Shown: positions 1 to 5,099, numbered from the stretch's first letter. The stretch is 6,352 nt of DNA from Bacteroidales bacterium Bact_07 (GCA_001603415.1 LUYY01000238.1:1-6352), one strand, 5' to 3'. Made by a program: numbers and translations. The notes: generated from the sequence alone by a model not told the origin.

Positions 1-47
1 AATCAATGCAAAGAGCAGCAGTAGTATCGAAAAGCAGGATAAAAGCT

Positions 48-82
48 AAAGGACAAAGGATAAAGGATAAAGGATAAAGGAC
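48..82. repeat. Heptanucleotide tandem array, 5 copies of AAAGGAY
   Basis: Five uninterrupted 7-nt units: AAAGGAC, then AAAGGAT three times, then AAAGGAC. Only the last base of the unit varies (C at both ends, T in the middle three). The array is intergenic, about 115 nt beyond the stop codon of the leftward receiver gene. A 7-nt unit is not compatible with maintained coding. Arrays of this kind usually change copy number by replication slippage; that is general knowledge, not shown here. Confidence 0.95.
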
Positions 83-105
83 TTGCCTAGGGAAAAGGGA
101 TTTTA

Positions 106-123
106 GATTCAAGATTCAAGATT
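106..123. repeat. Short heptamer repeat GATTCAA x2 plus partial third copy
   Basis: Two perfect tandem copies of GATTCAA (106-112, 113-119) are followed by GATT (120-123) and then a further ATTCAAG. The same word with one base changed, GATTCAG, is tandemly duplicated at 4948-4961 in a different intergenic region. The unit is again 7 nt, as in the array at 48-82. Confidence 0.8.
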
Positions 124-159
124 ATTCAAGAGCGTCTCCTGTGATGTGGGATTACTGTG

Positions 160-187
160 TTTTCTGACTCCTAAATTCCAAAGGCTA
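160..187. repeat. Degenerate heptad-phased tract
   Basis: Read in steps of seven from 160, the words are TTTTCTG, ACTCCTA, AATTCCA, AAGGCTA. The fifth base is C in all four (164, 171, 178, 185), and the last base is A in the final three. The 8-mer CTAAATTC at 171-178 recurs at 1763-1770 inside another heptad tract. On its own this tract is short enough to be chance; it is listed because similar tracts occur in the other long intergenic regions. Confidence 0.4.
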
Positions 188-204
188 TGCCTATTGATTA
201 GGAG
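168..204. other. Nested inverted repeat at the 3' end of the receiver gene
   Basis: CTCCTAA (168-174) and TTAGGAG (198-204) are perfect 7-nt inverted copies. Between them lies a second small palindrome, AGGC (182-185), TAT, GCCT (189-192). On the minus strand the outer stem begins within the last two codons of the receiver gene and includes its TAA stop (198-200). It could fold at the 3' end of that mRNA as a transcript-end structure. No U-run follows on the minus strand, so it does not qualify as a standard intrinsic terminator. Confidence 0.45.
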
Positions 205-623
205 AAGGTTTCTACCGTGTTTTCAATCTTAATGCCGTTGATGTACTTATCAATAACAAGGAGTAGTTCATAGGCGTCGATGGGTTTTGGAACATACGCA
301 ATGCAGCCTGCCGAGATGCAATTTTCGCGGTCGCCGCTCATTACGCAGGCTGTTTGGGCAATAATAGGAATTTTGGGATTATGTTCGTGAATGATAGTGG
401 CCGCTTGAATACCGTTCATGCCTTCTAATTTAATATCCATTAGAATTACATCGATAGGATAATTATTTTTGACAATCTCAACCGCTTGTTGTCCATTGGT
501 AGCAAAAATTAGCTTAGCGCCAGTGCGGTTCAAAAGGGCTTGAAGAAGAATTGCGCTTGGCTTGTCGTCTTCTACTATTAATATTTGCTTCCCTTTCCAG
601 TTGAATTGTTCTAATGTGCCCAT
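198..623 (-). CDS. Stand-alone CheY-like receiver-domain protein
   Basis: Single-domain response regulator of 141 residues, in which one receiver domain (about 12-130) fills almost the whole protein and no output domain follows. The acidic pair is E18/D19 in ILIVEDD, the predicted phospho-acceptor is D63 in VILMDIKL, the switch Thr is T91, and the conserved Lys is K113 in VPKPID. All residues needed for phosphorylation are present, so it is probably functional, cytoplasmic and fed by a histidine kinase or phosphorelay. Such proteins act by protein-protein contact or as relay intermediates; the partner is not visible here. Q90 stands where Leu is common, and cysteines occur at 93, 102 and 107. 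The gene lies 143 nt downstream of the LytTR regulator on the same strand and could share its transcript; I found no perfect TAnnTTTG promoter in the gap. There is no Shine-Dalgarno before the ATG, only an A-rich leader. Resemblance to receiver domains of hybrid kinases suggests it may derive from one. Confidence 0.93.
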   Translation of the reverse strand: MGTLEQFNWKGKQILIVEDDKPSAILLQALLNRTGAKLIFATNGQQAVEIVKNNYPIDVILMDIKLEGMNGIQAATIIHEHNPKIPIIAQTACVMSGDRENCISAGCIAYVPKPIDAYELLLVIDKYINGIKIENTVETFS

Positions 624-766
624 TTTATTGCTTTTGAAAAAGTACGGGCAATTTAAACTTTTGAATAATTATAAGGAATACTTAGAGATAGTTAATGTAT
701 GAAACGGTTGTTTTGGTTTACGAAGTTGGCTATTTCGGGTACGAAAGTATATCTTTTGGTAATTTG

Positions 767-1516
767 CTATCGGTTTTCCAATAACTTGAGCTGTTGAGGC
801 GATCCAGTGATTTTGAAAACCATATCGTTTTTTTGAACAATACAAATCTTATTGCGACGATCGATTTTAGTGATGTACTTCAGGTTGATAATGGCCGAGC
901 GACTAACACGGAAAAAGGGATACTGCATTAGTTGTTGTTCAACCTCTTTCAATGAAACCGATACCACCTCATCCTTTCGCGAATGAAAGTGAAGAACAGT
1001 GTAACTACCGCTTGCCTCGCACCAGATGATATCGTCAGGGTCAACAAATAGAACCCCGTTTCGCATGTTAAACTTCAGTTTGGGGAACTCGTCAAGATGT
1101 TCGAAAAGAAGCTCGGCTTTGGATTTATCTACTTTAATTCCACTTCGACGTTTCTCACGGTATCGGTCTAAAGTGTCGTTAATATCATCGATATCAATTG
1201 GTTTAAGCAGGTAATCGAAAGCGGCATGCTTTATGGCTTTAATGGCAAACTGGTTATAGGCAGTAACAAAGACAATGGTAGGGTTAAAGGATGTATTCCT
1301 AAGCATTTGGAGAAGGTCGAACCCTGAACCGCCAGGCATTTCAATATCCATGAAAATAATATCGGGATTGTGGAGTTTAATTGATTCAAATGCTTGGGTA
1401 ATGTTATCGCACTTGTCCAATACCTGAACGTCCTTGCTTGCTTTAAGCAGGAAATCAATCATATCCCTTGAGTTGGGCTCGTCGTCAACAATGATTGCCT
1501 TTATTGTATTAGCCAT
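767..1516 (-). CDS. LytTR-family DNA-binding response regulator
   Basis: Two-component transcription regulator of 249 residues in the classic LytR/AlgR layout. The N-terminal receiver (about 5-120) has acidic pocket D11/D12, phospho-acceptor D57 in IIFMDIEMPGGSG, switch T85 and conserved K105 in YLLKPID. A charged linker (about 117-142) leads to a LytTR DNA-binding domain (about 146-249), recognised from WCEASGSYTVLH, the SLKEVEQQL helix and FFRVSRSAIINL at 201-212. Where many LytTR proteins have His in F-x-R-x-H-R-S this one has Ser (S205). Family members bind pairs of short direct repeats upstream of targets and are usually paired with a membrane histidine kinase of the LytS/YehU type. No kinase gene is present on either side here, so the regulator is an orphan within this window. 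The TAG stop is at 767-769. A promoter matching the Bacteroidota form lies 57 nt upstream of the ATG. Target genes cannot be inferred. Confidence 0.96.
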   Translation of the reverse strand: MANTIKAIIVDDEPNSRDMIDFLLKASKDVQVLDKCDNITQAFESIKLHNPDIIFMDIEMPGGSGFDLLQMLRNTSFNPTIVFVTAYNQFAIKAIKHAAFDYLLKPIDIDDINDTLDRYREKRRSGIKVDKSKAELLFEHLDEFPKLKFNMRNGVLFVDPDDIIWCEASGSYTVLHFHSRKDEVVSVSLKEVEQQLMQYPFFRVSRSAIINLKYITKIDRRNKICIVQKNDMVFKITGSPQQLKLLENR

Positions 1517-1572
1517 TTCTCATTATTTATCATCGGTAGTTAGAGTATTTTTGTAAATTTCACTGCCTTTAT

Positions 1573-1605
1573 CAAAGATATAAAACTTTTTTGGAATTCA
1601 TGCAA
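1573..1605 (-). promoter_or_regulatory. Predicted Bacteroidota-type promoter for the LytTR regulator
   Basis: On the minus strand, TTG (1605-1603) is followed after 22 nt by TATCTTTG (1580-1573), a full match to the -7 consensus TAnnTTTG used by the primary sigma factor of Bacteroidota. Transcription would start a few bases further on, leaving a leader of roughly 50 nt before the ATG at 1516. The spacing is slightly longer than the usual 19-21 nt and the -33 box matches only TTG, so the -7 element carries most of the weight. Confidence 0.6.
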
Positions 1606-1662
1606 GGGAAAATGCAGATTTTTATGGATTAGTTGATAGTTTGAGAATGTCCCGTCCTCTCA

Positions 1663-1740
1663 TGTCACGCTGAGCTCCGCCGAAGCATCACTTTTTACCT
1701 TCAACCCTATTCTCATGAGATTCCTCGACAAGCTCGGATC
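1663..1740. repeat. Imperfect palindromic intergenic repeat element
   Basis: The left arm GAGCTCCGCCGAAGCATC (1672-1689) and the right arm GATTCCTCGACAAGCTC (1719-1735) are imperfect inverted copies: the reverse complement of the right arm reads GAGCTTGTCGAGGAATC, sharing GAGCT, CGA, G and ATC. The centre carries a perfect 10-bp palindrome, TCTCATGAGA (1711-1720). The left flank TGTCACGCT lacks a good counterpart on the right, so that side may have decayed. From memory, words like GAGCTTGTCGAAGCATC and CTTCGACAAGCTC occur between genes in many Bacteroidota genomes; this was not searched. No coding potential is seen. It may be a REP- or MITE-like element or its remnant. Confidence 0.65.
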
Positions 1741-1750
1741 TTGCCCCTTC

Positions 1751-1799
1751 CTTAGCTTTTCACTAAATTCTAAGCTCTACTAAATTTCCATTTTAAATT
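1751..1799. repeat. Degenerate heptad-phased tract upstream of the transaldolase promoter
   Basis: Read in sevens from 1751 the words are CTTAGCT, TTTCACT, AAATTCT, AAGCTCT, ACTAAAT, TTCCATT, TTAAATT. The seventh base is T in all seven, and the first four all end in CT (1756-57, 1763-64, 1770-71, 1777-78). The tract runs into the -33 box of the operon promoter at 1798-1800. The 8-mer CTAAATTC at 1763-1770 is shared with the tract at 160-187. Confidence 0.5.
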
Positions 1800-1828
1800 G
1801 TCACATCCGACTAAATTGATTAGTTTTG
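1798..1828 (+). promoter_or_regulatory. Predicted promoter of the transaldolase-yciO-mobA operon
   Basis: TTG (1798-1800), a 20-nt spacer, and TAGTTTTG (1821-1828) fit the Bacteroidota promoter TTTG/TTG-N19-21-TAnnTTTG very well. The start site would fall near 1834, giving a leader of about 25 nt before the ATG at 1859. The AAAAAGG at 1851-1857 ends one base before the ATG, too close to work as a normal Shine-Dalgarno, which again fits this phylum. Confidence 0.72.
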
Positions 1829-1858
1829 CGGCAGTAAATCAAGCTAAAACAAAAAGGT

Positions 1859-2515
1859 ATGAAATTTTTTATTGACACAGCAAACCTTGACCAAATCCGT
1901 GAGGCAAATGATCTTGGTGTTCTCGATGGCGTTACTACCAACCCTTCGTTGATGGCAAAGGAGAATATTCGTGGTGCGGAAAACATCAAAAAGCATTACG
2001 TTGACATTTGCAACATTGTAAAGGGCGACGTTAGCGCAGAGGTTATTGCCACCGATTACGAGGGCATGATACGTGAGGGTAAGGAGTTGGCTGCCTTGCA
2101 TCCGCAAATAGTAGTAAAGGTTCCGTGTACCAAGGATGGAATAAAGGCCATCAAGTATTTCACCGATAACGGAATACGCACAAACTGTACCCTTGTGTTT
2201 TCAGTTGGACAAGCCTTGCTTGCAGCCAAAGCAGGAGCAACATATGTTTCACCATTTATTGGCAGACTCGATGATGTATCGACCGATGGGGTTGAGCTAA
2301 TCCGTAAAATTGTTGATGTTTACAACTACTACGAGTTTAGCACTCAGGTTTTAGCCGCGTCAATACGCCATACCATGCACATTATCCAGTGCCTTGAGGC
2401 TGGTGCCGATGTTGCTACCTGTCCGCTAAGTGCAATCCTCGGATTGCTTAATCACCCCCTTACCGACATTGGGTTACAAAAATTTTTAGATGATTATAGA
2501 AAGGTGAATGGCTAA
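1859..2515 (+). CDS. tal: Transaldolase, short (FSA/TalB-like) type
   Basis: Cytoplasmic enzyme of 218 residues that moves a dihydroxyacetone unit between sugar phosphates (sedoheptulose 7-phosphate plus glyceraldehyde 3-phosphate to erythrose 4-phosphate plus fructose 6-phosphate) in the non-oxidative pentose phosphate pathway. It is a single TIM barrel: FFIDTANL at 3-10 (D6), GVTTNPSL at 24-31, Schiff-base lysine K87 in VVKVPCTKDG, YVSPFIGRLDD at 129-139, and AASIRH near the C-terminus. This family also contains fructose-6-phosphate aldolase. Two residues that separate the activities are of transaldolase type: E61 (Gln in E. coli FsaA) and F133 (Tyr in FsaA). The protein also reads like Bacillus subtilis short transaldolase along its whole length. 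It is the first gene of a three-gene operon; its TAA overlaps the next ATG in TAATG. Annotation pipelines may call it fsa; transaldolase is better supported. Confidence 0.95.
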   Translation: MKFFIDTANLDQIREANDLGVLDGVTTNPSLMAKENIRGAENIKKHYVDICNIVKGDVSAEVIATDYEGMIREGKELAALHPQIVVKVPCTKDGIKAIKYFTDNGIRTNCTLVFSVGQALLAAKAGATYVSPFIGRLDDVSTDGVELIRKIVDVYNYYEFSTQVLAASIRHTMHIIQCLEAGADVATCPLSAILGLLNHPLTDIGLQKFLDDYRKVNG

Positions 2516-3138
2516 TGCCTGAATGCCTCTACATAACAATGCATCCCCAGAACCCCAACCCTCGCGATTTAGATCGGGTGGTTGCGGTTCTGCAAAGGGG
2601 TGGCGTTATAATTTACCCCACCGATACGGTTTACGGTATAGGTTGTGATATTACAAATGTAAAGGCGGTTGAACGTGTCATTAAACTCAAAGGGTTAAAA
2701 CCAAAGGATGCCCATTTCTCATTTATTTGCAAAGATCTAAGCAATATTGCCGACTTTGCCAAGGTGAGCAATCCTATATTTAAGCTGATGAAAAAAAATC
2801 TACCTGGGCCATTTACCTTCATTCTCCCAGGTTTGCATAGAGTTCCCGATTATTTTTTAAGTAAGCGCAAAACGGTTGGTATAAGAATTCCCAACCACCA
2901 AATTCCATTGGAGCTTGTTGAAAGGTTGGGCAATCCAATTCTAACAACATCATTAAAGGATAGCGATGAGGTTATAGAGTACACAACCGATCCGGAACTC
3001 ATTTACGAAAACTACAAGCACCTTGTTGATGTTGTTATTGATGGTGGTATTGGCGGAAACATACCTTCAACCATTGTCGATTGTTCCGGTGATGAGCCGG
3101 TAATTATCCGTGAAGGTCTTGGCGAACTGGTGCTATAA
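2515..3138 (+). CDS. yciO: YciO-like protein of the Sua5/YciO/YrdC (TsaC) superfamily
   Basis: Cytoplasmic protein of 207 residues covered by one YrdC-like domain (about 12-200). TsaC/Sua5 members make threonylcarbamoyl-AMP for the tRNA modification t6A; the role of YciO is much less clear. Visible motifs are GGVIIYPTDTVYGIGCD (29-45), LPGPFTFIL (96-104), KRKTVGIRIPNHQI (117-130), PSTIVD (184-189) and IIREGLG (197-203). Two motifs typical of TsaC differ: KxR is K59-G-L61, and the SxN site is S146-L-K148. E. coli YciO deviates in the same places (RQL and SLM), and the N-terminus (LYITMHPQNP, against FYIHPDNP in YciO) also aligns. This supports the start at 2515, translationally coupled to transaldolase by a 1-nt overlap; a second Met at residue 9 is the alternative start. 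A separate TsaC/Sua5 gene would be expected elsewhere in the genome. Confidence 0.88.
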   Translation: MPECLYITMHPQNPNPRDLDRVVAVLQRGGVIIYPTDTVYGIGCDITNVKAVERVIKLKGLKPKDAHFSFICKDLSNIADFAKVSNPIFKLMKKNLPGPFTFILPGLHRVPDYFLSKRKTVGIRIPNHQIPLELVERLGNPILTTSLKDSDEVIEYTTDPELIYENYKHLVDVVIDGGIGGNIPSTIVDCSGDEPVIIREGLGELVL

Positions 3139-3144
3139 ACTACC

Positions 3145-3723
3145 ATGCAACAGGTAACACTTGCAATTTTAGCCGGAGGCAAATCGAGTCGTTTAGGGGG
3201 TATCGATAAGGCTCTAATTGCCGTCGATGGAGTTCCTTTGATAAATCGAATTTATAATACCTTTAAAAATGATGTTTCGGAGGTAATTGTTATCTCAAAC
3301 GGCAACAATGGTTATGCGATTGAAGCCAACGTTTTTCCTGATATAATCAAGAACTGTGGACCTTTAGGCGGAATCCATAGCGCTTTAACCCATGCATGCA
3401 ATCCCTTAGTTTTTGTGGTTTCTGTTGATATGCCCTTTGCTAACCACGATGTGTACAATCAACTGTTAAATTTATATTTTCGGGCTAATGCCGAGGTAGT
3501 AGTTCCAAGACATGGTAATCTGCTTGAACCGCTTTTCGGATTGTATAGCAAGGCGCTTGAGTCAAAAGTGACAAGCATACTCTCCGATATGCAAGGGCAT
3601 CCCATTACTGACCTTTTGAATGCGGCCAATACTCATTACCTTCAACTACCCGACGATTTTCAAACGCGGATGTGGTTTTATAACATCAATACCCCCGATG
3701 ATTTAAAGGCATTGGAGTTATAA
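3145..3723 (+). CDS. mobA: Molybdenum cofactor guanylyltransferase (MobA-like)
   Basis: Predicted cytoplasmic nucleotidyltransferase of 192 residues, close to the size of E. coli MobA. MobA joins GMP from GTP to molybdopterin to give the guanine dinucleotide cofactor of DMSO-reductase-family enzymes. The N-terminal nucleotide-binding signature is LAGGKSSRLGGIDKAL (9-24) with R16, D21 and K22. FPD (64-66), CGPLGGIHSAL (71-81), SVDMPF (93-98, probable metal ligand D95), EPLFGLY (128-134) and the C-terminal NINTPDDL (180-187) follow in the order expected for MobA; the last is very typical. The ATG lies 6 nt after the yciO stop, so it is very likely the last gene of the operon. No other molybdopterin gene is in the window, which is unusual but not rare. 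A related transferase such as the MocA type is a less likely alternative because of the NINTP ending. No convincing terminator follows. Confidence 0.9.
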   Translation: MQQVTLAILAGGKSSRLGGIDKALIAVDGVPLINRIYNTFKNDVSEVIVISNGNNGYAIEANVFPDIIKNCGPLGGIHSALTHACNPLVFVVSVDMPFANHDVYNQLLNLYFRANAEVVVPRHGNLLEPLFGLYSKALESKVTSILSDMQGHPITDLLNAANTHYLQLPDDFQTRMWFYNINTPDDLKALEL

Positions 3724-3817
3724 ATTGTAACCTGCAACCATGCTTTGGTATTCAACCGTTTGCGTTAAATTTTGTTGAATATTGATATTTTGCATTAACA
3801 CTTTGTTCATTTTTCAG

Positions 3818-3825
3818 TAACTTTG
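3818..3825 (+). promoter_or_regulatory. Predicted -7 element upstream of gapA
   Basis: TAACTTTG is a full match to TAnnTTTG, 50 nt before the gapA start codon, in an AT-rich 152-nt gap. A matching -33 box is not clear: TTTG at 3789-3792 is 25 nt upstream (long) and TTTG at 3802-3805 only 12 nt upstream (short). A separate promoter for gapA is likely given the gap after mobA, but read-through from the upstream operon is not excluded. Confidence 0.5.
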
Positions 3826-3875
3826 TTTGGCTAAAATTAATGCTCACAATTCATAATAACTAACTTCAATAAACT

Positions 3876-4880
3876 ATGACAAAAATTAAAGTTGCAATCA
3901 ACGGATTTGGACGAATTGGACGCAACGTTTTTAAGATTGCGCTTGAACGTCCCGAACTTGAAGTAGTAGGTATCAACGATTTGACCGATACTAAAACTCT
4001 TGCTCACCTATTAAAGTACGATTCAACTCAGGGTCGCTATGAGGGTAAGGTTGAATACGATGCCGAAAATCTGATTGTTAATGGAAAGAAGTACAGAGTA
4101 ACCGCTGAGAGGTCGCCACTTAATATTAAGTGGAGCGAAACCCCCGATGTGGTTATTGAATCAACCGGTATATTCACCAAGCGTGAAAGCGAAAAGGGCG
4201 GTTATGGCGATCACATTAAGAATGGCGCAAAAAAGGTTATTCTTTGCGTACCCGCAAAGGATGAAATTGACCGCATGATTGTTCTTGGAGTTAACGATAA
4301 CGACTTGAAACCAACCGACCAGTGCGTATCCAATGCCAGCTGTACTACCAACTGCTTAGCTCCCGTTGTAAAAGTATTAAATGATGCTTTTGGCGTTGAG
4401 CGTGGCTTTATGAACACTATTCACTCCTACACCAACGACCAACGTATTCTTGATGCTCCACACAGCGATTTGCGCCGTGCTCGCTCAGCCGCTGTTTCAC
4501 AAATTCCTACCACAACCGGAGCCGCAAAGGCTGTTGGTAAGGTTATTCCTGAACTGAAAGGCAAACTTGATGGTATTGCTGTTCGCGTTCCAACCCCAAC
4601 TGGTTCACTTGTTGACTTTGTAGCCATTTTGAAAAAGGAAGTTACCAAGGAAGAGGTTAATGCTGCAATCAAGAAGGCTGCCGAAGGCCCAATGAAAGGT
4701 ATCCTTGAATACACCGAAGATCCAATTGTTTCGGTTGACGTTATCCACAATCCTCACTCATCCATTTTTGATGCTCAAAGCACCATGGTTAATGGCAACA
4801 TGGTTAAGATACTTTCGTGGTACGATAACGAGTGGGGTTACTCAAACCGCGTGGTTGATTTGATTCACAAGTTATTCTAA
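3876..4880 (+). CDS. gapA: Type I glyceraldehyde-3-phosphate dehydrogenase, NAD-dependent
   Basis: Cytoplasmic glycolytic enzyme of 334 residues, the normal length, converting glyceraldehyde 3-phosphate, phosphate and NAD+ to 1,3-bisphosphoglycerate; it works as a homotetramer. The Rossmann fold begins VAINGFGRIGRNVF (6-19). D35 in GINDLTD is the adenine-ribose-binding Asp expected for NAD preference. Catalytic C156 sits in SNASCTTNC (152-160), and the activating His is H183 in TIHSYTNDQ. LRRARSAA (199-206), PTTTGAAKAV (211-220), RVPTPTGS (237-244) and WYDNEWGYS (315-323) complete the signature. At the second coenzyme-specificity spot the sequence is ILDAPH (A194, P195), where many NAD enzymes have LDLPH and dual-specific chloroplast forms have LDASH. 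The gene has its own -7 element and an intrinsic terminator 22 nt after the stop, so it is probably monocistronic. The start has no Shine-Dalgarno and is A-rich. Confidence 0.98.
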   Translation: MTKIKVAINGFGRIGRNVFKIALERPELEVVGINDLTDTKTLAHLLKYDSTQGRYEGKVEYDAENLIVNGKKYRVTAERSPLNIKWSETPDVVIESTGIFTKRESEKGGYGDHIKNGAKKVILCVPAKDEIDRMIVLGVNDNDLKPTDQCVSNASCTTNCLAPVVKVLNDAFGVERGFMNTIHSYTNDQRILDAPHSDLRRARSAAVSQIPTTTGAAKAVGKVIPELKGKLDGIAVRVPTPTGSLVDFVAILKKEVTKEEVNAAIKKAAEGPMKGILEYTEDPIVSVDVIHNPHSSIFDAQSTMVNGNMVKILSWYDNEWGYSNRVVDLIHKLF

Positions 4881-4901
4881 TACTACTCATGTTAATAGAA
4901 G

Positions 4902-4930
4902 AAGGCTGCTGTAATGGCAGCCTTTTTTTT
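4902..4930 (+). terminator. Intrinsic terminator after gapA
   Basis: AAGGCTGC (4902-4909) and GCAGCCTT (4917-4924) form a perfect 8-bp stem with a 7-nt loop, followed by an unbroken run of eight T (4923-4930, the first two inside the stem). It lies 22 nt after the gapA stop. Textbook form on the plus strand. Confidence 0.95.
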
Positions 4931-4947
4931 GTTTGTAGCTAGAGAAT

Positions 4948-4961
4948 GATTCAGGATTCAG
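4948..4961. repeat. Heptamer repeat GATTCAG x2
   Basis: Two perfect tandem copies of GATTCAG (4948-4954, 4955-4961), followed by the related AAATCAAG. The word differs by one base from GATTCAA, duplicated at 106-119. It lies just beyond the gapA terminator in non-coding DNA. Confidence 0.7.
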
Positions 4962-5020
4962 AAATCAAGAGCCCTGTATTAACTCCATATAACTTCTTCG
5001 TATTCTGCCTTCAACCATTT

Positions 5021-5069
5021 AACGGCTAACTTTTAACGTCTCACGAATTCCTTTTAACCATTCACTCCA
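5021..5069. repeat. Degenerate heptad-phased tract, about seven units
   Basis: Read in sevens: AACGGCT, AACTTTT, AACGTCT, CACGAAT, TCCTTTT, AACCATT, CACTCCA. The third base is C in all seven units, the second is A in six, and the seventh is T in six. A further AACCATT at 5013-5019 lies one base out of phase, and AACCAT recurs at 5078-5083. The period of 7 rules out conserved coding. The tract sits between the gapA terminator and the 3' end of the leftward permease gene. Confidence 0.55.
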
Positions 5070-5099
5070 TTACTAATAACCATATATTCAAACACATAC

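Larger units (their letters stand above)
1517..1858. other. Divergent intergenic region (342 bp)
   Basis: This gap separates the leftward LytTR gene from the rightward transaldolase operon. It holds a leftward promoter match (1573-1605), an imperfect palindromic repeat element (1663-1740), a tract with 7-nt phasing (1751-1799) and a rightward promoter match (1798-1828). The repeat material fills most of the space between the two promoters. I saw no convincing small gene and no riboswitch-like fold. Confidence 0.7.

Noticed and set aside
1..49. Open frame from the left edge ending in TAA at 47-49, possibly the 3' end of a plus-strand gene
   Set aside because: Only 15 codons of serine-rich, unrecognisable sequence are visible, and another frame stays open to 77, so the call has no support.
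48..82. CRISPR array
   Set aside because: The repeats are 7 nt and directly adjacent without spacers, and no cas genes are present.
733..746. Small hairpin TTTCG-GGTA-CGAAA just downstream of the LytTR regulator stop
   Set aside because: A 5-bp stem with low stability and no T-run on the minus strand; too weak to call a terminator.
742..749. TACTTTCG on the minus strand as a -7 element for the receiver gene
   Set aside because: One mismatch to TAnnTTTG and no TTG at a suitable distance upstream.
1844..2107. Minus-strand open frame of 87 codons opposite the start of the transaldolase gene
   Set aside because: It overlaps a clear conserved enzyme and crosses its promoter-proximal leader, with no family resemblance.
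3737..3748. Possible terminator after mobA (ACCA/TGGT stem)
   Set aside because: The stem is only 4 bp and no T-run follows.
4427..4750. Antisense open frame of 107 codons inside gapA
   Set aside because: It lies fully opposite a certain, highly conserved gene and its product has no recognisable domain; it is a by-product of gapA codon usage.
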